Source of the DNA: Acanthosepion lycidas
Taxonomy: Eukaryota > Mollusca > Cephalopoda > Sepiida > Sepiidae
Reading direction: 5' to 3'
DNA length: 64,000 nt
Assembly: GCA_963932145.1 (NCBI GenBank)
Contig: OZ010586.1
Span: 72,650,368-72,714,367 of the forward strand
Shown here: in pieces, positions 1 through 10,019 of the stretch
Numbering within the stretch: the stretch's first letter is position 1
How the letters are laid out: each line of letters opens with the position of its first letter
The notes under the pieces: generated by a model
What the model saw: the letters and a program-made list of their open reading frames with translations, nothing else
Database searches by the model: none
What the model was told of the DNA's origin: nothing
Program-made: the position numbers and the translations under genes

Positions 1-204
1 GTAAACAACAATAATTTTTGAAAGATTATTTTCTAAGATTATTTCGTATTACTATTAACGTTATTTTTACTAGGTACACGTGTTTGAGTTGCTATCTGTT
101 ACGGTATGTGATTTCCTTCATATTTTCTCAGTCCAGCGGTAATCGTTAATCTGGCGTATCATATCTGGTATCTACTTGCCGCACTACGGCACAAGGGTTA
201 GTTT

Positions 205-560
205 AATTTGTGGTGCCCGAGCGCGTATACCCGACCCAGGTTCCCAAATAGCCCAGCCCCTGGAACCGTCGGTTGCGCTGGGATAGGTATTACTACTGAA
301 TCCCCTCTCTAGTGCAATGAGGGAGGTACTGCCGTGGACAGCTGTTCATCGGGATCAGGCACTTCTCAATTTTTGTTTGCACTTTATTCGAAGACAAAGA
401 CAGAACGGATAGATGATAAATCAGATACGACACACCGGATCTCGCAAGTTCGACTTGCAAAACTCGCATGTCGTATTCTGCAGATCCCCTTGCTGCTTGG
501 GCACTTATATAGTCGCCATGCTTTCGCTATGCTAATTAGGTAGTCATTTACATATCACTA
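205..560 (+). repeat. Interspersed repeat of unknown class, copy 1
   Basis: Shares a long stretch with 58703-58930: both carry 'aatagcccagcccc', then 'gtgcaatgag' followed by a g-gaggtactgcc block, 'cagctgttc', and a purine-rich 'gaagacaaagaca' block. No target duplication or coding motif is evident. It could be a SINE, a transposon end or a degenerate LTR; the class is undetermined. The open frame across it has no recognisable domain and is not called a gene. Confidence 0.6.
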
Positions 561-1069
561 TATTATCCTTGCTTTTTTTTTCTTTTTTAAACAGTGGAAT
601 TAGTGAATAATGATAAGTATTAAGGAAAATGAGAATGAAAGGGATAAGAAGGTAATAGTTTACATTTCTGGAAAGAGAAAAAGAAGAACAAAATGAGAAG
701 ATTTAATTAACGGGGAGGGGTTCAAAAAATGGGGTGGTTAAGAAAAGATTAAAATCAAGTCTTTCAAACTATAAAGGAAAAAATCTCGAAGAAATAAAAC
801 CAAAAATAAGTGCCAGTTAATGTCTTCAAGTAAACTGCTTTATCAAAATCGAAAACGCTTCCATGAAGTCTTGCCAACGTTACAATATAAATAAACGTCC
901 ATAAAAAAATAAAATTAAATGAATAAATAAATAAATAAATAAAATAGAGCGGGAAAGTAATAAAGCCCCACGTAGTGGCTGGAAGAAATTCAAAAATTAA
1001 CAAATGTGCCCTGGACGTTTATTTGGCAAACCAGAGTTCATTTATTATTAGAATTTCTGTCCAAACTAC
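561..1069. other. AT-rich DNA, nothing recognised
   Basis: Low-complexity AT-rich sequence with a short (AAAT)n tract near 920-945. No coding motif or repeat family recognised. Confidence 0.5.
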
Positions 1070-1103
1070 ACGTTTGTGTGCGTGTATGTGCGTGTGTATG
1101 TGC

Positions 1104-1140
<37 letters not shown>

Positions 1141-1237
1141 CGAGAAATAAAGAGAGAGGTAGACAGAAAAACAGAGACAAGGAGAAAAAAATAGACAGAC
1201 ATGATGAAGAGAGAGAGAGACCGACAGAGAAACAGAT

Positions 1238-1268
<31 letters not shown>

Positions 1269-1503
1269 ACGAGAAATAAAGAGAGAGGTAGACAGAAAAA
1301 CAGAGACAAGGAGAAAAAAATAGACAGACATGATGAAGAGAGAGAGAGACCGACAGAGAAACAGATACACACACAGAGAGAGAGAGAGAGAGAGAATGAG
1401 AGGGAGAACGAGAAATAAAGAGAGAGGTAGACAGACAAACAGAGACAAGGATAGAAAGATAGACAGACAGGATGAAGAGAGAGTGACCGACAGACAGACA
1501 AAC

Positions 1504-1505
<2 letters not shown>
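1070..1505. repeat. (GT)n followed by a purine-rich VNTR of about 130 bp unit
   Basis: A GT tract (about 1075-1118) runs into three copies of a purine-rich unit. The landmark 'aacgagaaataaagagagag' recurs at 1139, 1268 and 1407, giving spacings of 129 and 139 bp. Each unit contains (GA)n, a 'gacagacatgatgaag'-like block and 'cacacacagagag'. Long open frames on both strands are artefacts of the repeat. Confidence 0.9.
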
Positions 1506-1568
<63 letters not shown>

Positions 1569-1618
1569 TAGATATATATATAGATATAGATATATATATA
1601 GAGAGAGAGAGAAAGAGA
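1506..1618. repeat. (TA)n-(GATA)n-(GA)n compound microsatellite
   Basis: About 60 bp of perfect TA alternation followed by GATA/TAGA units and then GA, directly abutting the VNTR on its left. Confidence 0.95.
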
Positions 1619-1937
1619 GGGCGGGGGAAGAGAGATATTAGATTAAGTGTTTACTTTTGCTTGGTTCAATAATAATCGTATTCAAACTTTACACTTTAGA
1701 ACATAAAACTAATACTATAAAATTGCCTTGTATTAATATTGTTCATTAGTATTTGGCATTATGCCCCCGCCTTAAGATAAGCTCAGTATTTTTCAAACAC
1801 CTTATCTCTTGAAGATATAGGTTTTTGTGGCCCTCCAAGTCATCCTCTTCTCATTAAAAACTCTAAACTTTTCATTGCAACGACTCTTCTTAGGAAAGAT
1901 AGTGGAGGGGTTACGCATTAATTTCTCCACGGTTTGA
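1619..1937. other. No recognised feature
   Basis: AT-rich DNA with no coding motif or repeat family recognised. Confidence 0.4.
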
Positions 1938-2490
1938 GATGTAATGGGTAGCAGCTCGAAATGAGAAATCGGAAACGAGTTCGAGCCGAGTTCAAGTCAA
2001 ATTCGAGCTGAGTTAGAGCCGTTTTCGAGTCGAGTTCGAGCTAAGTTTTGGCCGAGTTCGAGTCGAGTTCGAACTGAGTTCGAGTCGAGACGGCTTCGAG
2101 TCGAGTTCGAGTCCGAGCTGAGTTCCAGTCGAAACAGCTTCGAGTCGAGCTCAAGCTGAGTTCGAGTCCGAGCTGAGTTCCAGTCGAAACGGCTTCGAGT
2201 CGAGTTCAAGCTGAGTTCGAGTCGAGTTTCAGTCGAGTTCGAGCTGACCTCGAATTCTAATCGAGTTATTTATATTCACTTACGCGTAAATACCCTGAGA
2301 AAAGTATGAATTAATCGCTGCTCCCCCAGTTATGGATTAAATAGTAGGACATCTATTTGAAAAAAAAATCACTTTTATCTCCATCTCCCAGCAATTCACT
2401 TAATTCACTCGCAAAAAAAGAAATACTCTTACAATCCAAAATATATTTCGGCTATAAATAACACACAAAGAAAGGTTTGATAAGCCGTAA
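1938..2490 (+). mobile_element. 5S/tRNA SINE copy with internal minisatellite
   Basis: The right part (about 2257-2490) matches the tail of the other SINE copies: 'atattcacttacgcgtaaat', then a '-tatggattaaata-' block and 'ggctataaataac', ending near 'gccgtaaaaacaaa'. The left part (about 1938-1985) is a worn tRNA-Arg-like segment ('tgtaatgggtagcagctcga'). Between them the B-box-like 'gagttcgaattc' region has become a long array. The 5S head is not visible. Confidence 0.7.
1978..2256 (+). repeat. GAGTTCGAGTC-type minisatellite inside a SINE
   Basis: Roughly 280 bp built from 'gagttcgagtc', 'gagctgagttc' and 'gaaacggcttcgag' variants, with a higher-order unit of about 55-60 bp visible near 2095-2200. 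It occupies the position of the tRNA B-box in sibling SINE copies. Confidence 0.9.
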
Positions 2491-3045
2491 AAACAAATCA
2501 ATTTCCACGTTTTGAATTCTGAATTCCCAGTCAAGACTCTGCACTAGTATGTTACTCATATTTGTGAGGAGAAATAGATTCATACATTTCCATAGAACAG
2601 TGATGTGTATTGAATACATCAGCCACAACTGGAATAAACACCCGGACATAATTTGAAATCAGCCTGCTAAATCCATTTATCGCGTCGATAATCGTCACGC
2701 CGCCCATGCATCCAAATAGGGAGAAAATAGAAGATATAAAAATGGCATTGTTCATTTATATGAATTCCTTGTGTGTTATTCTCACATGCACACCGACGAC
2801 AAAATAATATGGCAAGTTAATCTTGCAAACTATTACTGGTAAGTACAAATCTCTCTGGGTATTGTAGCCTTGTAAGAAGCTTCTTTAAGGTTCGTTAATA
2901 TTGACACTTTCCTTCGAAGTAAAGGTTGGAATTTCGGTATTTTAAAAAAGACAATTGATTTGGGTTATTTCTCATTAATTTGCTAACAAGAAAACAAAAC
3001 TATACTTGACGATTGAAATACTTACAGACTCTTTTGATTAAAATT
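2491..3045. other. No recognised feature
   Basis: AT-rich DNA; short open frames on the minus strand show no domain or family resemblance. Confidence 0.4.
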
Positions 3046-3655
3046 GAAACCGGACCAATGCCTACCTTTTACCTCAAGTGAAAAATGAGCATATGCCTAT
3101 ATTTTCACTTAATTCAGACCAAACCTATGTTTATCTTTTGACTTAAGTGCAACTCAGATAAATTTTTAAACAAGTGCAAACCAGATAAGTGCCTGTTTCG
3201 ATTCAAGGGCAAACTGGATTTTTATCTATTTTGTAAATCTAGCGCAAAGCAAACAATGTTGACCTTTGTCTACTTTTTTTTACTAAAGTGCAAACCAGAT
3301 CAATTTCTACTTTTTATTCAAATGAAATATCTACCCTTTGATTAAAATGCAAACCTAGTCATTGTCTACCTTTTGACTTAAATGCTAACCGGGTCAATGT
3401 CTACCTTTTGACTAAAGTGCAAACAAGATCAATGTCTACCTTTTGACTCAAATGCAAACAGGATCAATGCCTACCTTTTGACTCAAATGCTAATCGAGTA
3501 AATGTCTACCTTCTGACTCAATTACAAATCGAACCTATGTCTAATTTTTGACTAAAGTGCAAAATGAATCTATGTCTATAATTCGACTGTTACGAACTAG
3601 ATATATATCTACGTTTTGACTCAGTAGTAAACCAGATGTATGTCTACTTTGACAT
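3046..3655. repeat. 35-bp minisatellite, about 17 degenerate copies
   Basis: The block 'tctaccttttgact' recurs at a spacing of exactly 35 bp (for example starting near 3364, 3399, 3434, 3469 and 3504). Copies decay towards both ends. There are no unique spacers, so this is a tandem array and not a CRISPR. Confidence 0.9.
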
Positions 3656-4234
3656 TAATTCCTCGCGGTTGTTCCATGTAAAATTATATTCGACAAAAAT
3701 AACCCAAATGGTGTTGATGTCTTCTGAAATCAAACGAACTTAACCAGAGGACAACCATACAAGTCGCCACATCAATTTCTTATTCCGTTTGGCAGGGTAG
3801 AAATTTTAAAAATAGATTAGGACGTTAAGTTTTTATTTATTTGATTGTTCTCATTTTTATTTCAGAAAAAAAAAACTTTGGAAGAAATTCTGTCGTAAAG
3901 AAGATTATTGTGAATCTTTGTTAATGTCAGCAAAACATTTAAACATTTATTGACGAAGATCCCGAAGAAATTGTTCAGGAAAAAAGTGTAAGTTGCGAGA
4001 ATGATGCAAAAATAAACATAAACTAAATCGCCAATCTACGCAAAAAGAAATTGAACACAATTGTTCTATTGGGAATCATGTCTATTTAAGAGAAACGACA
4101 GTTTCAGCGCATTTCCTATACGAGATGGGCCCTCGAGATTCGTTCTTCGGCATTAGCTATTATTCCTGACAATGAAGCCATTTGCACGAAGCGTGATATA
4201 GAGAGAATGGACTTGAACAAATAAAGGAAACCGT
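3656..4234. other. No recognised feature
   Basis: AT-rich DNA without recognised coding motifs or repeats. Confidence 0.4.
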
Positions 4235-4670
4235 TTCTTTTTCATTTTTCCTTTTGTTATATTAGCATTTCTTTTTTTTAATCAAAAGCGACAGCATCTT
4301 TCATTTTCTTTATTTCTTTCTTGTATCTTTCCTTTTCATGCTTGTCTTTCCATTTCTTTCTTATTTTTGTCATTACTTTTCATTTCCTTTCTTTCTTTCA
4401 TTACATTTCATTTCCTTCCTTCTTTCCTTTTTCATTTTCTTTCTCTCATTAATCTCATTTTCTTTCTTTCGTTACTTTTTATTTTTCTCTATTTTTTGTT
4501 TTACTTTTCATATATTTTTTTTTCTTTTGCCTTTCCATTGTTACTTCTTTTTACTTTTCATTTTCTTTCGTTCATTTTTACTTTACTTTTCATGCTTGTT
4601 CTTTTTTATTCATTTTTCTCTCTCACTCACTCACTCTCCACTTTCAATTCCCCCTTTATATTTTATTTCT
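4235..4670. repeat. Degenerate (TTTC)n pyrimidine tract
   Basis: More than 400 bp of T/C-rich sequence with recurring 'tttctttctttc' and 'tttcattttc' blocks. Overlapping Phe/Leu/Ser-rich open frames are products of composition. Confidence 0.85.
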
Positions 4671-4674
4671 ATTT

Positions 4675-4996
4675 ATATCATACTTATTATAAAACCCAGG
4701 ATGAGTGTGTGTGTGTGTGTGTGTGTGTGTCGGTTCGTTTATATATTGGAACGGATTTCCTACATTTTTCAACCGATTTCAACAAAACTTCACAGGACTA
4801 CGTAAAATTACCTTGCGATGGTTCTGACAGCGCCAAAAATTGGAAAAACACAAGTATTTTTGCACGAAATCAATTTGAAAACACAATTAAGAGTCATCGC
4901 TGACGCGAGAATGAAAGGGGGACAACTCATATCGAGTTATACTTATAAAACCTAGGTTGTTTGTGAGTGTGTGTGTGTGTGCGTGCGTGCGTGTGC

Positions 4997-5033
<37 letters not shown>

Positions 5034-5440
5034 CGTTCGTTTATATATGGGCTCGGATTTCCTACATTTTTCAACCGATTTCAACAAAACTTCACCTTTT
5101 TTTTTGGCAGGTAGTGTTTCTTATTGTTTTGCACACTTTTTTCTTTATTTTTACATTCAGAATGCTTTAAAAATTCCATTTACAAGACAATTGTTTATGA
5201 TAAAATTCTATTCAATCGGTAGACTCATAACGAGTGAAAACAATGTTTTTGATTGAGTTTGGGTTTGACCAATTCATAAAAAAAAAAAAAAAAAAAAAAA
5301 AAAACTAATTAAGACATGCGTGTCCGTCAACCTTAAACAATAATCTTTGTCAATTTTATTTTTCAGTCTTTATGATGGTCGATACTTGATCTATCTCTTA
5401 CTGTTACATCCCCGGGCAACGCCAGGCTCTACTGCTAGTC
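4675..5440 (+). mobile_element. Helitron-like non-autonomous element with duplicated 5' module
   Basis: Two related modules (about 4686-4796 and 4944-5093) each read 'ataaaacc-agg', a GT tract, 'cgtttatatat', then 'ggatttcctacatttttcaa' and 'cgatttcaacaaaacttcac'. At 5410-5439 the sequence 'cccgggcaacgccaggctct' leads to a terminal CTAG. A short GC hairpin followed by CTAGT is the classic Helitron 3' end, though one stem base is mismatched. The 5' terminus is uncertain and no Rep/helicase coding is present. Confidence 0.45.
5281..5304. repeat. Poly(A) run
   Basis: About 26 consecutive A residues. Confidence 0.9.
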
Positions 5441-6135
5441 TTCCATAAACGTTTCCCACTATCATTTTTTATTCTTCTTCATTATTTTTTTCTACTCTTC
5501 TTTGCCTTTTTGAATATGTTTTTATCTCGTTCGTTTTCCTCCTTATATAGATTTTTGCTACTATCTGTTTTTGTTTTGTTCTTCGTATTTTCTTTCCTCT
5601 TAATTTATTCAATCTTTTTATTCCTACTTTTTTTTCAATTATTCTGCTTTTTTCGTTATTTTATCGAATCCCATTCTTGTAAATAATCATCTGTCGATTT
5701 CAGAATTAATTTAAGTCTGTCTGTTAAAATTGTTTTAGAACAATTATACATTTAATAATCGATTCTACACATTACAGTTCTTGATTTTCTTTTCTGAATC
5801 GATACCCACAGTCAGGTTGTTATGGACGGCTACTTCCTGCTTTTTTTTGTATTTTATGTATGAAAATGTAAAAAAAAAAAAACGAAAGATATGTGCCCAA
5901 AATATACGACCATCACGAGCTTAATAAGCTTTGAATCGTATTAAATACAAGAATAAGTCCAACATCGATTATAAGTGGGGAATATGACAAATTATTCTAA
6001 TTATGAGAGAATAAAAAACGAACTATTTTCAGAATAGAAATCGAGCTTCACTATATTGAATGAAAGAAAAAGGGAACAAAAATGCTACCCGCAGCCATAA
6101 ACGCCTATTAAATTATATACTGGTGATGAAAGGAG
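5441..6135. other. No recognised feature
   Basis: AT-rich, T-rich DNA with no recognised gene or repeat family. Confidence 0.4.
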
Positions 6136-6139
6136 ACTA

Positions 6140-6235
6140 GAAGGCGCTGAAAATACCATGGACAGAGCCCATTGGCAACGAAGAAGTCTTTAAGAAAAGG
6201 AAAAGCCAAAAAGTGTACATACTCAGAATCCTCTC
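6140..6235 (+). pseudogene. RTE-type LINE fragment (C-terminal RT region)
   Basis: Translates in frame as ALKIPWTEPIGNEEVFKKR and on to 'YILRI', matching the 'ML+I-WTE---NEEVL+K--' stretch near the C-terminus of RTE/BovB-type polyproteins and the minus-strand fragments at 11.8-12.6 kb. Fewer than 35 codons survive. Confidence 0.65.
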
Positions 6236-6257
6236 AGCCCTACGCTATTTCAATTTT

Positions 6258-6402
6258 ATCCGGGGTGCGACAGAAATAACTCTCATATATACCTACCAGA
6301 AATACCTCCCACACAATGGTAAGAGATTAGTAGCAATGGTGTCTTCATCTACCTAATGTCTTACCATTATGTATGGGAAGTATTTCTGCCGCACCCTGTA
6401 TT
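6258..6402. mobile_element. MITE with inverted ends
   Basis: The left end 'ggggtgcgacagaaataact' is mirrored by the right end '-tatttctgccgcaccctg'. Inside, 'cacacaatggtaagagatta' mirrors 'aatgtcttaccattatgta'. About 145 bp with no coding. It ends just where the LINE relic to its right becomes recognisable. Superfamily unknown. Confidence 0.6.
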
Positions 6403-6474
6403 AGCGATCTGCATAAGACTATTCTCAGATTTTTAGTGAATATCTACGCAGATGATACAACGTTACTAACAGCG

Positions 6475-6840
6475 AGATCACGTTGAGACACCGCTTCTCG
6501 CACGATCACCGGAGTTAAGTAACGTCGAAACCTGGTCAATAACTAGATGGGCGACCGCTTGGTAATACCAGGTGTTGTAAGTTTGGATGTGAAGCTGGTG
6601 TAACGGATAACGGCATGGAATTGTAAATCAGAGAGTCGAGTTCGAATTCTCGTTGGTTTTGTTATATTCACTTATGCGTAAATACTCTTTGGGGAAAGGT
6701 ATGAATTCGCCTCTTCTCTCCTTCAGCTATGGGTTAAATAATAGTGCTTGTATCAGTAAATGATAAGTATCTCCATAAAAAATATTTTCTGGCTTTAAAT
6801 AACTTGCAAGTGGTTGACAAACCGTAAAAAAACAAACAAA
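6475..6840 (+). mobile_element. Chimeric 5S rRNA-tRNA SINE, best-preserved copy
   Basis: Bases about 6478-6583 align by eye with nearly all of invertebrate 5S rRNA: 'cgatcaccggagttaagtaa', 'aactagatgggcgaccgctt' and 'ggtaataccaggtgttgta' cover the internal control region. Bases about 6590-6662 resemble tRNA-Arg: 'gtgtaacggataacggc' (A-box-like) and 'gagttcgaattctcg' (B-box-like). The remainder is a conserved tail ending 'ccgtaaaaaaacaaacaa'. It is inserted in the LINE immediately after the YADD motif. Confidence 0.85.
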
Positions 6841-7511
6841 TTAATCCCATCAAAACAACGGTATATGGGTGCACCCCAAAAATCTAGATGACCAGATTTT
6901 GATAGCCGATTTCTCTTCTAACCGAGCTGCAACAGCTTAAGAAGTAGTAATGGTAAGTCACCACCGAGAAAACCCTGAATGTTCACCTATCGCGATGAAC
7001 GGGTGTTCTCTTAAGGAAGCTACTTTGCCTTGAACGACTTTTGGGTTGTATGCGCACATCTGACCTCAAGTGGCACACTTATGATCCATCGCTAAAGATG
7101 CTGGAAAAATGGTTGGTTCCTCTTCAGTAAGTATTGGTCTCTTCTTACTATGCTCTACATTTCCAAGAATCAGATCAAGCCGAAAATAGAGTACTTGCTA
7201 CCATATTTCGGCTGAAGATTTCCCATTTTCACTTGCCAGTCTTGATAGAGATGAAAAGCGTCTAGGCAGCCTTATTAGTGATTCCCACAGACGAAACATT
7301 GCAAGGCTCTCGCTACTCTGTTGCTATTTCCCGTGAAATATGTTATGACGAGGTAAATTCTTCCAGTCATTCAGTTAAAAGCCGTACGTGATACACGATT
7401 GGGCGATCATGTCTCTTTCGATTCATGACTGACAAGGGAGAAGATTTTCCCCCTAGTAGGTTGCCATTTCTTTCTGCGATAGTTTGTTCTGTCATTCAAT
7501 CCTTAAAGAAG

Positions 7512-7645
7512 AGATGGATTCATACCTTTCCCAAAAGTATTTGCGTGTATATGAATGTAACGAACCCGACTGGATTTGAACTCGGACCTCCAATTTCGCA
7601 TTCCGAGCAGTTATCCATTACTCCACAACGCACATACATTAGGTA
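7512..7645 (-). mobile_element. SINE fragment (tRNA segment and tail) inside LINE
   Basis: Reverse complement of the SINE tail ('ggattcatacctttcccaaa') and of the tRNA-like segment ('ggatttgaactcgg' to 'agcagttatccattac'). It interrupts the LINE C-terminal coding region. The 5S head is missing. Confidence 0.8.
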
Positions 7646-7960
7646 GTTCCTCCAATTCTAAACGTCACAGCTAAGATCTGCCATGCAACGTACACTGGGT
7701 TAAACCACCCTGATTCCCTTCGTATACTTCGAAGGAAGTTCCACTCGAACACTTTCTTTCTAGGAATCGCTCCATTGTGGGACCGACTCTCGTGAAATGC
7801 TTTCCCAATCACGACAATCTTAAAGTCTAGTGTTAACCGTTATTTTTCCCACGTATCATCATAAACTACACTTCTCACCTCTTACTCTTATTGTTCATAC
7901 AACAACCTCCTTCAGTAATCCTCTAATTAAAGTGGCTCTTGGGCCTTTTATAAAGTGAAA

Positions 7961-8475
7961 ATTAGTATAAAAATCAGAACGAGATAGTTTAATGAATTTA
8001 AAATGCACTTTTACAAAGTAAAATCTCTGCCGTACGCCAAAGTCAATATTGCACTAATATAAATGGTAATGGGTTAGAGTTCAGGACATTTGGATTCATG
8101 CATTTCCCTAGGCTGTTAGTGCAAAGGTAATATAAGCAGACGCTGTATAAGAACTGCTTGACCGTCTGCTACATTCATGTTTTATAATAGGTAAAAATCA
8201 ATGTGTATGCGTCTAACAGTGTTAAGATTTGGATTGCTCAAAGTATCTGGGATTGATTAATATGTGAAGATAGGAACCTATGGATGTTCAGCAGTTGTGG
8301 TTTTCTGACACCTGAATAAGCTATCATCTTGTTGTAAACAATGTTAATGAATTCAGGCTGGACACTGTAAATCAGGAATTCGTTTTTATGGCGCGTTTAA
8401 TCTTTCTGGTATTTTTTAAAATGTCTCTTTATTTGCTGTTATATTTGTGAATGCCCATATATATCTTTATTTAAT
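7961..8475. other. No recognised feature
   Basis: AT-rich DNA with no recognised gene or repeat family. Confidence 0.4.
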
Positions 8476-8479
8476 CTTT

Positions 8480-8710
8480 TCGCGCCAAGCAAGGGGATAA
8501 TGCCACTAAGACGTATGGGTCTGCAGGGAGTGAAAGAGAATGAGAAGACTTTATTGAGGAGAAAAGACAATATAAGAAGACAGAAGATAGCGATTGGCGT
8601 TGCATTTAAATTTTTGAAGATTGTAGGGGACAGGGAAGCAAGAAACCGGAAGTGAGTTTCACAGGCAAGAAGTACGAGAAATTAAACGACTGTAATAGAA
8701 TTTGTAGTTA
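8480..8710 (-). mobile_element. LINE 3' end, truncated copy 1
   Basis: Reads 'gcgccaagcaaggggataat', 'gccactaagacg', then 'ttaaatttttgaagattgta'. The same block is the 3' UTR of the minus-strand LINE at 62428-63455, so this is a 5'-truncated minus-strand insertion. Confidence 0.75.
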
Positions 8711-8756
8711 TATCTAGCTACTACCATTAACATTTATAAAATTCTTTTTTAAGAAA

Positions 8757-9000
8757 ATATTTCAATTTTTTTTTTCAATCATTTCACCCCAAGCAAAGCA
8801 ATAATGCCACTAAGATGCAAGGGGTTATGAGAAAAAGAATGACAAGATTTTAATGGGGAGAAAGGACAATAAAAGAACAGGGTCAGGAAGACAGAAGATG
8901 ACAATTGGCATTGCATTAAATTTTTGAAGATTGTAGGTGACAGAAAATCAAGAAATCGGAAGCGTGTTCCACGGACGAGAAAATAACCTATTAGAATAGA
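8757..9000 (-). mobile_element. LINE 3' end, truncated copy 2
   Basis: Second copy of the same LINE 3' end ('cccaagcaaagcaataatgc', 'gccactaagatgc', 'aaatttttgaagattgtagg'). It is preceded by a T-run at about 8766-8775 that would be the poly(A) of a minus-strand insertion. Confidence 0.8.
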
Positions 9001-9274
9001 ACCTTTATTATTATTATTGTTGAGCGAAAGAGCAGCATGCTAATAAAGTGACGCTGGGGCATAAATATGCGAAAACCATCATGGTACCCAGTTTGATTAG
9101 GGTATACCATGAGCCTGTATCAAAGCTAAATGTACGAGTTATGATGACATTATTTTTTAAACAAAGCGGAACATAGCGATGCAGAAGGGAGAAATATTAT
9201 TAAAAATCATATTATGTCTACTTGTCCCTCCGTTAGTTGGTCGCCCTGCCAACGCCCTATTAAATATTTGGTCT
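9001..9274. other. No recognised feature
   Basis: Short (ATT)n near 9005 and otherwise unrecognised DNA. Confidence 0.35.
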
Positions 9275-9357
9275 ATTCCGTTTTGATCGCATGGAAAAAC
9301 GGAGAAAAAGAACATACTAGAGACGCTACTCAGCTTCAGTGAGAAAATGAAAGAAAG

Positions 9358-9388
<31 letters not shown>

Positions 9389-9735
9389 AGAGCAAGATTG
9401 AAAGAGAGAAGTGTTTAACGTCTCCTGTCAGTACTTCATGAATAATGGACTATTACGATTTGATCGCGTGGAAAGACGGAAAAGACATATCAGAAACGCT
9501 ACCGGAATTCAGTGAGAAAATAAAAGAAAGAAAGAAAAAAGGAAAGAAAGAAAGAAAGAAAGAAAGAAAGAAAAAAGGGAAGATAAACGTGTTTAATGAC
9601 TTCTGCTGATACCTCATAATTAATGGACTATTCTGTTTCGATCGTATGGAAAAATAGAAGAGATATACCAGAGACGCTACTTGGTTTCAGTGAGAAAAAG
9701 ATAGAGAAAGAAAGAATGTTTAACGGCTGTTTCAG
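9275..9735. repeat. Tandem triplication, unit about 176 bp
   Basis: Three units begin 'ttccgttttgatcgcatgg' (9278), 'tacgatttgatcgcgtgg' (9453) and 'ttctgtttcgatcgtatgg' (9630). Each continues with 'gacgctac', 'ttcagtgagaaaa', a (GAAA)n purine tract and 'tgtttaa-g'. The purine tracts vary most. Looks like a small satellite array; no coding. Confidence 0.9.
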
Positions 9736-10019
9736 TGAAATGGAAAAAGTTTTCAATTTAAAATGTTTTCATTTGTAACCTTTACTTCTTAAAATAACGA
9801 CCGGCTTTCAGATTAATGATTGTTATTGCAATATTTTGTTAAAGGTTTTAGGCTCAAATATTTAACGATGCGATAGGTGAAATTTTAGGGATATTTTATT
9901 GTCGTAGAACTCCCCAGGAGCTTATTGAATCATTAACAGAAGAATTAAGATTCATCCGAAAATTAAAATCGGAAAATCATGAAATATTCGCAGGTATTTT
10001 TAGTTAATAATAAATAACA

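Larger units (their letters stand above)
6403..7960 (+). pseudogene. Jockey/CR1-group LINE relic (RT catalytic core to C-terminus)
   Basis: The reverse-transcriptase motif IYADDTTLL is readable at about 6438-6465. After a SINE insertion, the post-RT region resumes near 7050 ('SDLKWHTYDPSL'), followed by a decayed 'KIEYLLPYFG' block (family form 'MEYCCHIW'), 'SLISDSHRRNIARLSLL', and after a second SINE, 'RKFHSNTFFLGIAPLWDRLS' and 'FPITTIL' (family form 'RT--LWNSLP-SCFP---+L'). Several frameshifts and stops. The last part resembles 60105-60420, so both belong to one family. Non-functional. Confidence 0.8.

Noticed and set aside
1019-1501. Long overlapping open frames of Leu/Ser/Cys- or Arg/Glu-rich peptides on both strands
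   Set aside because: They are translations of (GA)n/(CT)n repeats in several frames at once; no domain, no codon bias.
3046-3655. Regular 35-bp period, superficially CRISPR-like
   Set aside because: Units abut directly with no unique spacers, the sequence is eukaryotic, and no cas genes are present. It is a minisatellite.
4338-4903. 178- and 155-residue Phe-rich open frames
   Set aside because: They arise from a T/C-rich tract and continue through a GT microsatellite; not membrane proteins.
6478-6583. A functional 5S rRNA gene
   Set aside because: Sequence has many substitutions, lacks the exact ends and is fused to a tRNA-like segment and a SINE tail shared by other copies.
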